From: Pseudomonadota bacterium
GTDB lineage: Bacteria > Pseudomonadota > Alphaproteobacteria > Sphingomonadales > Govanellaceae
Direction: 5' to 3'
DNA: 64,000 nucleotides
Assembly: GCA_003577275.1 (NCBI GenBank)
Contig: QEVO01000001.1
Location: 1-64,000, forward strand
Of this stretch, positions 39,183 to 48,994 are shown piece after piece. Numbering within the stretch: position 1 is the first letter of the stretch; each line of letters starts with the position of its first letter. The notes under the pieces were generated by a model. That model was not told the origin of the DNA, did no database searches, and saw nothing but the letters and a program-made list of their open reading frames with translations. A program made the position numbers and the translations under genes.

Positions 39183-39851
39183 CTACCGCCGCCAGATCGC
39201 TTCCGGAATCTGCGCCACGAAAGCGGCGTGCGCCGCTAGTTCGTCATCGTCCGGCGCGTGCGGCCGCGGCGCGCGGTAGCGCCGTTCGGCGCGCGCGACG
39301 CTTGCGGTTAGCGCCTCCGCGCTCAACGCCAAGCCCGCTTGACGGCCGCCCATCAATTCCAGATAGACATGCGCCAACAATTCGGCGTCGAGGAGCGCGC
39401 CGTGTTTGTCGCGCGCCGAGTTATCAACGCCGAAGCGCTTGCACAACGCATCCAGGCTCGCCGGCGCGCCGGGAAATTTGCGTCGCGCAATGGCCAGCGT
39501 ATCCACCACCCGCGTTGCCGTCAGCGGCGAAAATCCAAGCCGGGCGAATTCGGCGTTGATGAACTTGACGTCAAACTCGGCATTGTGCGCAACGAGCCGC
39601 GCCTCGCCGAGAAAATCGACGAAGTCCGCCACCACCTCGGCAAAGGTCGGCTTGCCCCGTAAAAAATCCGCCGACAGGCCATGCACCGCCAACGCTTCCA
39701 CCGGCACATCGCGCTCCGGGTTGAGATAGACGTGATAGGTGCGGCCGGTGGGCAGCATGTTGAAAAGCTCGATGCAGCCGATTTCGATCACCCGATGGCC
39801 GTCGGCCGGGTCGAGCCCGGTGGTTTCCGTGTCAAAAGCGATCTCGCGCAT
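39183..39851 (-). CDS. dnaQ: DNA polymerase III epsilon subunit
   Basis: 222 aa; the 3'-5' proofreading exonuclease of the replicase. The DEDDh set is complete: D7/E9 (FDTETTGLDP), the HNAEFDVKFI block and the RDKHGALLDAELLAHVY block with the general-base His. The C-terminal tail (about 185-222) should bind the alpha subunit. It lies in the conserved leftward origin-proximal run ppsR-maf-aroE-coaE-dnaQ. Confidence 0.97.
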   Translation of the reverse strand: MREIAFDTETTGLDPADGHRVIEIGCIELFNMLPTGRTYHVYLNPERDVPVEALAVHGLSADFLRGKPTFAEVVADFVDFLGEARLVAHNAEFDVKFINAEFARLGFSPLTATRVVDTLAIARRKFPGAPASLDALCKRFGVDNSARDKHGALLDAELLAHVYLELMGGRQAGLALSAEALTASVARAERRYRAPRPHAPDDDELAAHAAFVAQIPEAIWRR

Positions 39852-39877
39852 TCGTTGCGTTCCCGAAATGAATATCG

Positions 39878-40477
39878 TTACGGCGCCGTAAGGAGTTTGA
39901 CGATCCGCCGCACCTGTTCAAAGGCATAGGCCTTGCCCAGGCCCGACTGGATGACGAAATCGGCCCGCCGCCGTTTTTCGCGATCGGGCATCTGCTGCGC
40001 CAGCACCGCCGTTAAGCGTTCCGGCGTCATCCCCGGTCGTTGCAGCACCCGGTATCTTTGTACGTGGGCCGGCGCCGAAACCACCGCCACATGGTCGCAG
40101 CGAGACTGCCCGTTGGTTTCGAATAATAGCGGAATATCCAGGACGACCAAAGGCTTACGATGGCGCATGGCGCGTTTCAGAAAGCGCTGCTCGGCTTCCC
40201 GCACCAGGGGATGGACGATGGCTTCCAAGCGGCGCAAAGCCTCGTTGTTGTCAAAGACGACTTTACCCAAGGCTTGGCGATCGACCCGCCCGTCCTGGAC
40301 CACGCCGGGAAACGCCTGGTCGATCAACGGCACCGCCCGACCGCCCTTGGCGAACAGGCGATGAACCGCGGCGTCGGCATCGAACACCGGCACGCCGAGG
40401 CGGCGAAACATCCGCGCCGTCTCCGACTTGCCCATGCCGATGGAGCCGGTCAGGCCGAGGATTTTCATCCTTTTCAT
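39878..40477 (-). CDS. coaE: dephospho-CoA kinase
   Basis: 199 aa; last step of coenzyme A synthesis. The P-loop GSIGMGKS lies at 11-18, followed by [14 protein letters not shown] and the PLLFETN region. Start ATG 40477 overlaps the aroE stop (ATGA); a second ATG at 40468 (MKILGLTG) has AAAAGG just before it, so either may be used. Confidence 0.96.
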   Translation of the reverse strand: MKRMKILGLTGSIGMGKSETARMFRRLGVPVFDADAAVHRLFAKGGRAVPLIDQAFPGVVQDGRVDRQALGKVVFDNNEALRRLEAIVHPLVREAEQRFLKRAMRHRKPLVVLDIPLLFETNGQSRCDHVAVVSAPAHVQRYRVLQRPGMTPERLTAVLAQQMPDREKRRRADFVIQSGLGKAYAFEQVRRIVKLLTAP

Positions 40478-41331
40478 GCCGTCAGATCCGCCAGCAGCAG
40501 GGCGCGCAAGTCAGCGTCCGCCTCGGGCATGACGCCGAACCAGGCGGCAAAGCCCGGCCGCGCCTGATGAATGAGCATGCCGAGGCCATCGACGATGGCA
40601 TGACCCCGCGCTTGGGCCGCCGCCAACAGCGGCGTTACGAGCGGCGTATAGACGATATCGGCCACCGCCGCCGAGACCGGCAGATGGTCCAACGGCAGGT
40701 CGAGGGCTGGCGAGCCGGCCATGCCCTGGGTGGTGGTATTGACCAGCAAAGACACGTCCTTTAGAGCCAACGTCCGCTCCTCCCACATCCAGGGAATGCC
40801 GCCGAGGTCATGGGTCAAGGCAGCCGCCCGGGTGGTGGTGCGATTGACCACTCTCACCTCGCCCACCCCCAGATCCTGCAGCGCCGCCACCACGGCGCGC
40901 GCCGCACCACCCGCCCCGATCACCAGCGCCGGACCAGCGTCGGCGCGCCACTGCGGCGCTTGATGACGCAGATTTTCCGCAAAGCCGAAGGCATCGGTGT
41001 TGCGCCCCAAGAGCCGCTCGCCATCGACGATGATGGTGTTGACCGCGCCGATGCGCCGCGCCGCCTCATCGGCCTCATCAACGAGGCGGAGCGCCCGTTC
41101 TTTCAATGGCGCCGTCAGGTTGACGCCGCGAAAGCCCAGGGCCGGCAGGGCGCGCAAGGCGGCCTCCAATCGCTCCGGCGACACCGCCATCGGCGCATAA
41201 AGGCCATCGATGCCGTATTTGTTCAGCCAATAGCCGTGCAGACGCGGCGAACGTGAATGCGTGACCGGCCAGCCCATGACGCCAGCGAGCCGCGCCGCGC
41301 CGCTTACCCCTGGCCGTTTGCCGTCGCCCAT
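40474..41331 (-). CDS. aroE: shikimate dehydrogenase
   Basis: 285 aa; NADPH-dependent reduction of 3-dehydroshikimate. [17 protein letters not shown] binds substrate, [11 protein letters not shown] carries the catalytic Lys, and [15 protein letters not shown] is the dinucleotide-binding loop. VNTTTQGM is typical. The gene follows maf by 16 bp. Confidence 0.97.
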   Translation of the reverse strand: MGDGKRPGVSGAARLAGVMGWPVTHSRSPRLHGYWLNKYGIDGLYAPMAVSPERLEAALRALPALGFRGVNLTAPLKERALRLVDEADEAARRIGAVNTIIVDGERLLGRNTDAFGFAENLRHQAPQWRADAGPALVIGAGGAARAVVAALQDLGVGEVRVVNRTTTRAAALTHDLGGIPWMWEERTLALKDVSLLVNTTTQGMAGSPALDLPLDHLPVSAAVADIVYTPLVTPLLAAAQARGHAIVDGLGMLIHQARPGFAAWFGVMPEADADLRALLLADLTA

Positions 41332-41347
41332 GTCGCCGTTCCTATTG

Positions 41348-41950
41348 TTAAGCCGTCAGCACGCCGTGTTCCCGCAGGATGGCGAGAACCGGCAACAGCG
41401 GCAAGCCCTGGATGGAAAAATGATCGCCGTCGATCTGCGCGAACAACTGCGCGCCCCATCCTTCCACTTCATAACCGCCGACGGTGGCAGTCACGTTGTC
41501 GCCCATCGCCGCCAGATAATCGTCCAGAAAGCGATCGGAGAAATCACGCATCAACAGCCGGGCGCGGTCGAGATGCCGCCAAATGGCCCGCCCGTCCCGG
41601 GCGATGACGGCGGCGGTGAGAAGCTCATGACGGCGGCCGCGCAAACTGAGAAGCTGCGCCCGCGCCTCGGCAAGCGAGCGTGGCTTGGAATATAAGTTCC
41701 CATCGCACGCCAGCGCCTGATCACAGCCGAGGACGAGCGCGCCGCGCTGCCGCAGCGTTCCCTTGATGGCTTTCAGCTCCGCCAGCGCTTCGGCGATCTC
41801 CGCCGGCGTCGCCTGATCGCCGGTCATGGCCTCTTTCACCGCCTCTTCATCGACTGCCGCCGCCACCTGCTCGAACGGCACGCCGGCGGCGCGTAAGAGA
41901 CGCGCCCGGACCGAGCTTTGCGAGGCCAGAAAAAGTTTCGGCGCGGTCAC
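41348..41950 (-). CDS. maf: Maf family nucleotide pyrophosphatase
   Basis: 200 aa. FLASQSSVRARLLRAAGVPFE and the VLGCDQALACDG block match the Maf/YceF branch that hydrolyses modified or non-canonical nucleoside triphosphates. The frame is open to 42241, inside ppsR, but GTG 41950 gives the family start and overlaps the ppsR stop (GTGA). The exact substrate is not predictable. Like its neighbours it reads away from the origin. Confidence 0.94.
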   Translation of the reverse strand: MTAPKLFLASQSSVRARLLRAAGVPFEQVAAAVDEEAVKEAMTGDQATPAEIAEALAELKAIKGTLRQRGALVLGCDQALACDGNLYSKPRSLAEARAQLLSLRGRRHELLTAAVIARDGRAIWRHLDRARLLMRDFSDRFLDDYLAAMGDNVTATVGGYEVEGWGAQLFAQIDGDHFSIQGLPLLPVLAILREHGVLTA

Positions 41951-42771
41951 TTCGGCGTGCCTCCATTCTCGCGCTGCGCCAAAAGATTGAGCACCGCCGC
42001 CGCGGTTTCCTCGATGGAGCGGCGAGTGACGTCGATCATCGGCCAGTTGCGCTCGGCGCATAAACGCCGGGCATAGGCGATCTCCTCGCGCACCGCATCG
42101 GGATCGATGTAGCTGGTCTCGCGGGTCTCCTGCATACTTTTCAAGCGATTGCGCCTGACCTCGATCAATCGTTCCGGGTTGGTCACCAGGCCGACGATCA
42201 GCGGCTTGGTGACGGTGAACAATTCCTCGGGCAGGGGACAACCGCGAACGATGGGGATGTTGGCGGTCTTGACGCCGCGATTGGCGAGATAAATGGAAGT
42301 CGGCGTCTTGGAAGTGCGCGACACGCCCACCAGAATGACATCGGCCTTGGCGAGATTATCGCCTAGCTGTCCGTCATCATGCGCCAGGGTGAAGTTCATG
42401 GCGTCGATGCGGGCGAAATATTCGGCGGTCAAGGCATGCTGCTCGCCCGGTTTGGCCAGCGACTTCTCGCCCAGATAACGGCCGAGCTCTTCGATCACCG
42501 GATCAAGAACGGCGATGAAAGGCACGTTCAAGCGGCGGCAGCTTTCCACCAGACTGGCGCGGATGGTTTCATCCACCAACGTGAACATGACGAGACCCGG
42601 GTGCGACGCGATGTTGTCCACTACCCGCTCCAACTGACGGGTATGACGGATCATCGGCCAGAAATGGCGGATCGGATCGGCGCCCTTGAATTGGGCGATG
42701 GCGGCCTTGGCCACTGCCTCCAGCGTCTCACCGGTGGAGTCCGAGAGGAGATGAAGATGAAATTTGGTCAT
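41947..42771 (-). CDS. ppsR: pyruvate, water dikinase / PPDK regulatory kinase-phosphorylase (DUF299)
   Basis: 274 aa; a bifunctional ADP-dependent kinase and Pi-dependent pyrophosphorylase that switches phosphoenolpyruvate synthase or pyruvate phosphate dikinase off and on. The P-loop-like GVSRTSKT at 149-156 and the start FHLHLLSDSTGETLEAVA are diagnostic. It is the first gene left of the origin, as in Caulobacter. The target enzyme gene is not in the window, so whether PpsA or PpdK is regulated is open. Confidence 0.93.
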   Translation of the reverse strand: MTKFHLHLLSDSTGETLEAVAKAAIAQFKGADPIRHFWPMIRHTRQLERVVDNIASHPGLVMFTLVDETIRASLVESCRRLNVPFIAVLDPVIEELGRYLGEKSLAKPGEQHALTAEYFARIDAMNFTLAHDDGQLGDNLAKADVILVGVSRTSKTPTSIYLANRGVKTANIPIVRGCPLPEELFTVTKPLIVGLVTNPERLIEVRRNRLKSMQETRETSYIDPDAVREEIAYARRLCAERNWPMIDVTRRSIEETAAAVLNLLAQRENGGTPK

Positions 42772-43182
42772 GGGCGGCGCGGGGCTTTCCTGCTTGGTTC
42801 GGCCGCCTCATTTCGACCATTCAAGGCCGCGCCGTCAAGCCCGGGAAAAAGGTGAAGAACGGGGATAACTCGCGCCCCAGCCCCCATTGTCCGATCAGCC
42901 CGCCCTTTCATTCGACAAACCAGGACGTTTCATCCGACCGTATCGGACGGCGGAGCCGTGGTCTGTGAATGATGGGGATAAAAGTTATCCACCTTTTCCC
43001 CATTCTTCGCCTGCGGCCTCGCCCACCGCTTTCCTAAATCTATCCCCTAAGCAGTAAAAGATGCTATGAAGGCGGCCGCGGCAAACTGTTGTGGGCAACT
43101 TGACGTACAACCTACAATCATTGCAATCCACAGGCCCATCTATCCTTCACAACCTTTTTATATATAAAGATAAAATAGAAGA
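42772..43182. other. oriC: probable chromosomal replication origin (oriC)
   Basis: This 411-bp gene-free stretch lies between ppsR and hemE, the position of oriC in Caulobacter and relatives. DnaA-box-like 9-mers are visible: TTATCCACC at 42985-42993 (8/9 to TTATCCACA), TTATCCCCA at 42973-42981 (minus, 8/9), TTATCCCCG at 42860-42868 (minus, 7/9) and CAATCCACA at 43124-43132 (7/9). An AT-rich tract at about 43150-43180 (TTTTTATATATAAAGATAAA) could be the unwinding element. Flanking genes are transcribed away from it on both sides. No Caulobacter-type TTAA-N7-TTAA CtrA sites were seen. The call rests mainly on synteny plus box clusters. Confidence 0.75.
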
Positions 43183-44250
43183 ATGACCGAACCGACCCAG
43201 CCGATGGCGAACCCCCGGACCAGCAAGCGCTTTTTAAAAGCCGTCAGCGGCCAAGTAACCGATCGGCCGCCATTCTGGTTCATGCGTCAGGCGGGACGCT
43301 ACCTGCCGGAGTATCGCGCCGTGCGGGCCAAGGCGGGGTCGTTTCTCGATTTGTGTTTCAATCCGGAGCTGGCGGAGGAGGTTACCCTGCAGCCCATCCG
43401 CCGCTTCGGCATGGACGCGGCGATCCTGTTTTCCGACATTCTGGTGGTGCCCTATGCGCTGGGCCAGAACGTGCGCTTTGCCGAAGGCGAGGGGCCGCTG
43501 TTGTCGCCGACGGCTGACGCGGCATTGTTGCCGAAGCTTGGCCTTGGCCATTTTCATGATCGTCTGGCCCCGGTTTATGAAACGGTGCGACGGCTTAAAG
43601 TGAGCTTGCCGCCGGAAGCGGCGCTCATCGGCTTTGCCGGCTCGCCCTGGACGGTGGCGACTTACATGGTGGCGGGGCGCGGCACCAGCGACCAGGCGCC
43701 GGCCAAGGACTGGGCGTTTGGCGACGCCGACGGTTTTCAGCGCTTGATCGACCTCTTGGTGGAGGCGACGGCTGAGTATCTGCTGCGTCAAGTGGAAGCG
43801 GGGGCCGAAGCGGTGCAGCTTTTTGACACCTGGGCGGGTTCCTTGTCGGCGGCAGGCTTCGAGCGCTGGTGCATCGCGCCCACGGCGGCCATCGTCAAAA
43901 AACTCAAAAGCCGCTTTCCCGATTTGCCGGTGATCGGTTTTCCCCGCCATGCCGGCGTGCAGTATCAGGCTTACGCCGAACGGACCGGCGTCGACGCCGT
44001 CAGCCTCGACCCCAGCGTGCCGCCGGTCTGGGCCGCCGCCGCATTGCAAGAGCGGGTGGCGGTGCAGGGCAACCTTGATCCCAGACTGGTGGTGGCAGGC
44101 GGCGACGCCATGATGGCGGAGGCGAGGAGCATCATCGAAGCGCTGCGCGGCGGACCCTTCGTGTTCAATCTCGGTCATGGCTTCGTGCCGGAAACGCCGG
44201 TGGCGCACGTGGCGGCGCTCAGCGATCTGATCAAGGAATTAGCGCGGTGA
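43183..44250 (+). CDS. hemE: uroporphyrinogen decarboxylase
   Basis: 355 aa; heme pathway, converts uroporphyrinogen III to coproporphyrinogen III. PPFWFMRQAGRYLPEYR is the signature at about 26-42; ILFSDILVVPYALG and GFAGSPWTVATYMVAGRG follow. It is the first gene right of the probable origin and reads away from it. A second ATG at 43204 is possible. Confidence 0.98.
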   Translation: MTEPTQPMANPRTSKRFLKAVSGQVTDRPPFWFMRQAGRYLPEYRAVRAKAGSFLDLCFNPELAEEVTLQPIRRFGMDAAILFSDILVVPYALGQNVRFAEGEGPLLSPTADAALLPKLGLGHFHDRLAPVYETVRRLKVSLPPEAALIGFAGSPWTVATYMVAGRGTSDQAPAKDWAFGDADGFQRLIDLLVEATAEYLLRQVEAGAEAVQLFDTWAGSLSAAGFERWCIAPTAAIVKKLKSRFPDLPVIGFPRHAGVQYQAYAERTGVDAVSLDPSVPPVWAAAALQERVAVQGNLDPRLVVAGGDAMMAEARSIIEALRGGPFVFNLGHGFVPETPVAHVAALSDLIKELAR

Positions 44251-45269
44251 TAAGCCAAGGAAAAATCGGCGTCGTCTTGTTCAATCTCGGCGGGCCCGAC
44301 CGCCTGGCGGCGGTGGAGCCGTTTCTGTTCAACCTCTTTAACGATCCCGCCATCATCGGCGCGCCGACGCCGATCCGCTATTTGCTGGCGAAGTTCATTT
44401 CCCGGCGTCGCGCCCCCATCGCGCAAGAGATTTACCGCCAACTGGGCGGCGCTTCGCCGCTGGTTGCTGAAACCACGGCGCAGGCCCGCGCCTTGACGAT
44501 GCTGCTAGAGAGCCGCGGCGTTGACGCTCATGTCGCCGTCGCCATGCGCTATTGGCATCCCTTTGCTGATGAGGCTGTGTCTGAATTACGGCGGGCGGGC
44601 GTGAAGGAAGTGGTGCTGCTGCCGCTTTATCCGCAATTTTCCACCAGCACCACGGCGTCGTCGATCCGCGACTGGCATTGCGCCGCAGCGGGCTTGAATC
44701 TGCCAAGCCATACTATTTGCTGCTATCCCACGCATTCCGGTTTCATTGCCGCCCATAAAACGCTGATCGAGAAAACCCTTGCCGAAGCCGGCGTCGCCGA
44801 TCGTTCCCAGGTGCGGCTGCTGTTTTCCGCGCATGGACTGCCGGAGCGCATTGTCAAGCGCGGCGATCCTTATCCTGCGCAAGTGGCAGCCACGGTGCGC
44901 GAAATCGTACAAGCCATGGGTGGCGGCATCGACGCGGTGGTGTGTTATCAAAGCCGGGTCGGGCCGCTGAAGTGGATCGGTCCCGCCACCGAGGAGGAAC
45001 TGCGTCGCGCCGGGCGCGATGGCAAGACGGTGGCGCTCATTCCGATTTCTTTCGTCAGCGAGCATTCGGAAACTTTGGTCGAGCTTGACATCGAATACCG
45101 CCATCTTGCAGAAGCCTCGGGCGTTGATCGTTACCTTCGGGTGCCGACGTTGAGCGCCGCGCCGGCGTTCATCGCCGCCCTCGGCGATCTGGTGATGGAC
45201 GCCCTGAGCGATCGCCGGCAGGATCGCTGGCGCTGCTCGGCGGGCGCGGTATGCGGGAGATCGAGATGA
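44247..45269 (+). CDS. hemH: ferrochelatase
   Basis: 340 aa; inserts Fe2+ into protoporphyrin IX. VVLFNLGGPDRLAAVEPFLFNLFNDPAII is the start, LFSAHGLPERIVKRGDPYP holds the catalytic His, and CYQSRVGPLKWIGPATEE follows. GTG 44247 overlaps the hemE stop, and the end overlaps hemJ, so hemE-hemH-hemJ are coupled. No 2Fe-2S cluster Cys set is obvious at the C-terminus. Confidence 0.97.
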   Translation: MISQGKIGVVLFNLGGPDRLAAVEPFLFNLFNDPAIIGAPTPIRYLLAKFISRRRAPIAQEIYRQLGGASPLVAETTAQARALTMLLESRGVDAHVAVAMRYWHPFADEAVSELRRAGVKEVVLLPLYPQFSTSTTASSIRDWHCAAAGLNLPSHTICCYPTHSGFIAAHKTLIEKTLAEAGVADRSQVRLLFSAHGLPERIVKRGDPYPAQVAATVREIVQAMGGGIDAVVCYQSRVGPLKWIGPATEEELRRAGRDGKTVALIPISFVSEHSETLVELDIEYRHLAEASGVDRYLRVPTLSAAPAFIAALGDLVMDALSDRRQDRWRCSAGAVCGRSR

Positions 45270-45712
45270 ACATCCTCAATGAATGGTATTTCTGGTTGCG
45301 GGCCTTTCATGTCATCTCGGTGATCGCCTGGATGGCCGGCATGTTCTACCTGCCGCGGCTTTACGTCTACCACGCCGATGTTGCGCCGGGCTCGCCGGCG
45401 TCCGAGCTCTTTAAGGTCATGGAGCGGCGGCTGTTGCGTCTTATCATCAATCCGGCGATGTTGGCCGCTTTCCTGTTCGGTGGGTTGCTGCTCGTCACCC
45501 CCGGCGTCGTCGACTGGTCGGCGGGCTGGATTCACGTCAAGCTGACGGCGCTTTTTCTGATGACCGCCTATCATGGTTTCCTGTCGCGCTGGCGGCGCGC
45601 CTTTGAGCGCGATCAAAACCCCCACAGCGCCCGTTTCTACCGCCTGATGAACGAGGTGCCGACGGTGCTGATGATCGTCATTGTCATCATGGTGGTGGTC
45701 AAGCCGTTTTAG
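45266..45712 (+). CDS. hemJ: protoporphyrinogen oxidase HemJ
   Basis: 148 aa, about four membrane helices. The start NEWYFWLRAFHVISVIAWMAGMFYLPRLYVYHA carries the conserved His, and LRLIINPAMLAAFLFGG and WIHVKLTALFLMTAYHGFLSRW follow. HemJ oxidises protoporphyrinogen IX without oxygen as direct acceptor. ATG 45266 overlaps the hemH stop (ATGA) with GGGAGA six bases upstream; ATG 45251 is an alternative. It completes a hemE-hemH-hemJ set. Confidence 0.95.
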   Translation: MNILNEWYFWLRAFHVISVIAWMAGMFYLPRLYVYHADVAPGSPASELFKVMERRLLRLIINPAMLAAFLFGGLLLVTPGVVDWSAGWIHVKLTALFLMTAYHGFLSRWRRAFERDQNPHSARFYRLMNEVPTVLMIVIVIMVVVKPF

Positions 45713-45923
45713 TTGGCGGGTGATAGAAGCCCTTGACTTCCCATGCGGGCGCGGTCATTAATCCTTCCTCAACCAATCTGTCGATAATGGGCGTCTAGCC
45801 AGCCCGCACTTTTTTGACCGTTCCGGCCGTCACCACGGTGGCGGCGTTCCCAGTCCCCCCGGGCGGTCCAACTCCTGGTCGCTTTTTCCCCAATCATTCC
45901 AGCTTTAAGAATAGCCGTCACCC

Positions 45924-47180
45924 ATGAACCTCCATGAATTGAAGACCAAGCCGCCGTCGGAGCTTTTGTCCTTAGCCGAGGAGCTTGAGGTCGAAAACGC
46001 CAGCACGCTCAGGAAGCAGGACATGATGTTCGCCATCCTGAAGAAGCTGGCGGACAGCGATACCGAAATCTCCGCCAGCGGCGTCATCGAGGTGCTGCAG
46101 GACGGCTTCGGCTTCCTGCGCGCGCCGGAAGCCAATTATCTCGCCGGCCCTGACGACATCTATGTCAGCCCGAGCCAGATCCGCCGCTTCGGTCTGCGCA
46201 CCGGCGACACCGTGGAAGGCGTCATTCGCGCCCCCAAGGAGGGCGAGCGTTATTTCGCCCTCCTCAAGGTCACCTCGATCAATTACGAGGAGCCGGAAAA
46301 GGCCCGTCACAAGGTCCATTTTGACAGCTTAACCCCGCTCTACCCCGATGAACGGCTGCGTCTCGACATCGGCGATCCGACCTCGGAAGACCTCTCCGCC
46401 CGGGTGATCGACATCGTCGCGCCCTTGGGTAAAGGCCAGCGGGCGCTGATCGTCGCCCCGCCCCGCACCGGCAAGACGGTGCTCCTCCAGAACATCGCCC
46501 ACGCCATCACCGCCAATCACCCGGAAGTGTTCCTGATCGTGCTATTGATCGACGAGCGGCCGGAGGAAGTGACCGACATGCAGCGCTCGGTCAAGGGCGA
46601 GGTGGTCAGCTCCACCTTCGACGAGCCGGCCTCGCGCCACGTCCAGGTGGCGGAAATGGTGATCGAAAAGGCCAAAAGGCTGATTGAGCACAAGCGCGAC
46701 GTGGTGATCCTGCTTGATTCCATCACCCGGCTGGCGCGGGCCTATAACACCGTGGTGCCGTCCTCGGGCAAGGTCTTGACCGGCGGCGTCGACGCCAATG
46801 CCCTGCAGCGGCCCAAGCGCTTCTTCGGCGCGGCGCGTAACATCGAGGAAGGCGGCTCGTTGACCATCATCGCCACCGCCCTGATCGATACCGGCAGCCG
46901 CATGGACGAGGTGATCTTCGAAGAGTTCAAGGGCACTGGTAACTCGGAAATCGTGCTCGACCGCAAGATCGCCGACAAGCGCATCTTCCCCTCCATCGAC
47001 ATTTCCAAATCGGGCACCCGCAAGGAAGAGCTGTTGGTGGCCAAGGGCATCCTGTCGAAGATGTGGGTGTTGCGCCGCATTCTGATGCCCATGGGCACCG
47101 TGGACGCCATCGAGTTCCTGATCAGCAAGGTCAAGGAAACGAAGAACAACGAAGACTTCTTCGAATCCATGAACCAGTAG
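45924..47180 (+). CDS. rho: transcription termination factor Rho
   Basis: 418 aa, hexameric RNA helicase. The N-terminal Rho-N helix bundle ([21 protein letters not shown]), the cold-shock RNA-binding domain ([45 protein letters not shown]) and the motor with P-loop APPRTGKT at 178-185 are intact. [13 protein letters not shown] and the Q- and R-loop regions follow. The 211-bp leader (45713-45923) has no gene and may carry autogenous control, which I cannot show. Confidence 0.98.
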   Translation: MNLHELKTKPPSELLSLAEELEVENASTLRKQDMMFAILKKLADSDTEISASGVIEVLQDGFGFLRAPEANYLAGPDDIYVSPSQIRRFGLRTGDTVEGVIRAPKEGERYFALLKVTSINYEEPEKARHKVHFDSLTPLYPDERLRLDIGDPTSEDLSARVIDIVAPLGKGQRALIVAPPRTGKTVLLQNIAHAITANHPEVFLIVLLIDERPEEVTDMQRSVKGEVVSSTFDEPASRHVQVAEMVIEKAKRLIEHKRDVVILLDSITRLARAYNTVVPSSGKVLTGGVDANALQRPKRFFGAARNIEEGGSLTIIATALIDTGSRMDEVIFEEFKGTGNSEIVLDRKIADKRIFPSIDISKSGTRKEELLVAKGILSKMWVLRRILMPMGTVDAIEFLISKVKETKNNEDFFESMNQ

Positions 47181-47267
47181 GGGCTTTTGGGTTTTTATAA
47201 AGGGCCTTCACGGCAGAGCCATGCAAGCCTTCCCCCTTGATGAAGGCCTCTGCGAAGCTTAATACAC

Positions 47268-47373
47268 AGTCGTCATTCCCTTGATAAGCGGGAATCCACT
47301 CATCCCGCAACGTGTTGTATTTCCGTGGATTCCCGATCGCGCCGCTGATCGCTGCTTGTCGGGAATGACGACT
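47268..47373. repeat. REP-like palindrome downstream of rho
   Basis: AGTCGTCATTCCC (47268-) and GGGAATGACGACT (-47373) close an imperfect inverted repeat of about 106 bp. Inner parts AAGCGGGAATCCA and TGGATTCCCG also pair. It lies between two convergent genes and may serve as a terminator. Same family as 23782-23852 and 55579-55648, the GTCATTCCCGC-type element. Confidence 0.75.
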
Positions 47374-47445
47374 TTGATTTTGCGAATACCGATTTCCCAG
47401 AGGTCTCCATCAAGGAAGCGGGAAATACGGACGGATTAATCGGGT

Positions 47446-48150
47446 CTACCCCTTCAAGTGCGCTTTCAAAAACTCCAGGCTGCGCCGGTCGGCTAGATCG
47501 GCCTGGGTTTTGTCGTAATTGTCGCCGCCCGGCCGGGCGAAGGCATGGTTCATGCCGGCGTAATCGTGAAGGGTGACCAGGGAGTTGCCATCCAAGGCCC
47601 GATGCACCGCCGCCTGGGCCGCGGCGTCGACGAAGGCGTCAGCCTGGGCGATGTGCAGCAGCAGCGGCTTCTTGATGTTTTTCGCTTCATTGACCTTGCC
47701 GTTGATGCCGACGCCGTAATAGCCCACCGCGGCGTCGATGTCGGAGCGGGTGGCCATCAGGTAGGCGAGAAGTCCCCCCAGGCAATAGCCCTGACAGCCG
47801 ACCTTGCCGGTGGCGCCCTTCAGCGCGCGCAAGCTTTTCATGGCGCTCTTTAAGTCTTCGACGCCCTGGTCATTGTCAAAGCCCTGATAGAACTTGAAGG
47901 CGCGGTCCCAATCGGCTTGCACGCCGGGGTCCAACTCAACGCCCGCCTCCTGCCGCCAGAACAGATCCGGCGCCAGGGCGAAAAAGCCGTTGGCCGCCAG
48001 GCGGTCGGCAATGGCGCGGATGTTGGGGTTGACGCCGAAGATTTCCTGAATGACGATGACGCCGGGACCGCCGCCGGATGCCGGGGTCGCCAGGTAGCCT
48101 GTGAACGAACCGCCGTCATGGGCGGCAATGTCGATTTTCTTGCCGGTCAC
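47446..48150 (-). CDS. dienelactone hydrolase family protein
   Basis: 234 aa, alpha/beta hydrolase. GVIVIQEIFGVNPNIRAIADRLA is the family start. The Cys nucleophile sits in GCQGYCLGGLLAY, the Asp in IAQADAFVD and the His in YAGMNHAFARPGG, so the triad is complete. No aromatic-degradation genes are near, so a true dienelactone substrate is doubtful. Next to ogt on the same strand. Confidence 0.93.
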   Translation of the reverse strand: MTGKKIDIAAHDGGSFTGYLATPASGGGPGVIVIQEIFGVNPNIRAIADRLAANGFFALAPDLFWRQEAGVELDPGVQADWDRAFKFYQGFDNDQGVEDLKSAMKSLRALKGATGKVGCQGYCLGGLLAYLMATRSDIDAAVGYYGVGINGKVNEAKNIKKPLLLHIAQADAFVDAAAQAAVHRALDGNSLVTLHDYAGMNHAFARPGGDNYDKTQADLADRRSLEFLKAHLKG

Positions 48151-48216
48151 GCCAGATGTCTCCCTCTCGTGCGAACAGTTTTTGCCGGGCTAATCTAACG
48201 GTTGCGAGCAGCCCTG

Positions 48217-48711
48217 TCACCAGGAGCGCGTCATGCCGGGCATGGCGAAGGTGGGCTGATGCTTGAAGGAAGCCCCTTCCAGCATCAACAGCGCGGCCTT
48301 GGTTTCCAGACCGCCCTCGCCGCTGTAGCCGGTCAGCGTACCGTTGCTGCCCAGCACCCGATGGCAAGGAATGAGGATGGGAATGGGATTGTTGCCGCAG
48401 GCGGAGCCGATGGCGCGGGCGTGACTACCCACCCGCTCGGCGAGCGCAGTATAGGTCAAGGTCGCGCCGTAGGGAATCTGGCGCAAGGCGGACCATACCC
48501 GATACTGAAACGGCGTGCCTTTAGGGTTGAGGGGCAGGTCGTGGTCCTGAGCCTCGCCGTCGAAATAGGCGTCCAGGTATTCCTTGGCTTGCAGCAGCAC
48601 GGGCGAGGGGTCCTGCGAACAGGCCCAGCCCCATTCCAGAGCAAAAATCGCGCCGTCCTCTTCAAACAGCGTCATATCGCCTACGGGGGAATGGAAAGAC
48701 AGGTGACACAT
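48217..48711 (-). CDS. ogt: methylated-DNA--[protein]-cysteine S-methyltransferase
   Basis: 164 aa; repairs O6-alkylguanine by a suicide transfer to its own Cys. The acceptor C116 sits in IPCHRVLGSNG, with the upstream RVWSALRQIPYGATLTYTALAERVG DNA-binding helix region. The N-terminal domain is short, as in Ogt. The 283-bp gap after it (48712-48994) holds no gene that I can see; a TATAAT occurs at about 48922. Confidence 0.93.
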   Translation of the reverse strand: MCHLSFHSPVGDMTLFEEDGAIFALEWGWACSQDPSPVLLQAKEYLDAYFDGEAQDHDLPLNPKGTPFQYRVWSALRQIPYGATLTYTALAERVGSHARAIGSACGNNPIPILIPCHRVLGSNGTLTGYSGEGGLETKAALLMLEGASFKHQPTFAMPGMTRSW

Positions 48712-48994
48712 AGCCCTAAACTCCGCGAGACCGGCCCCCCGAATCTTCGATCTTGTCTTATGTTATCATGAAGGCCTACTCAGCCGGTTGAACGGTCAAG
48801 CTCATTTTCCCTGACGGAGTAAATTACCCTTTCCTCTGTGCGGTAAAGGGACACGATCCTTTTTTGCTTGTCGATCTGATGAAGTTGAGGCATCAGCGAA
48901 GACGCGGCAGGATCTTGTCCTATAATCTAGAACAATCGAGAACGTTTCGCAATTGCAATTCTCGAACGGCTGTTTTAAGCGGGAGCAAATCCAC

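Noticed and set aside
45713..45923. Riboswitch or tRNA in the leader before rho
   Set aside because: No tRNA cloverleaf or known riboswitch core could be recognised; left as plain leader.
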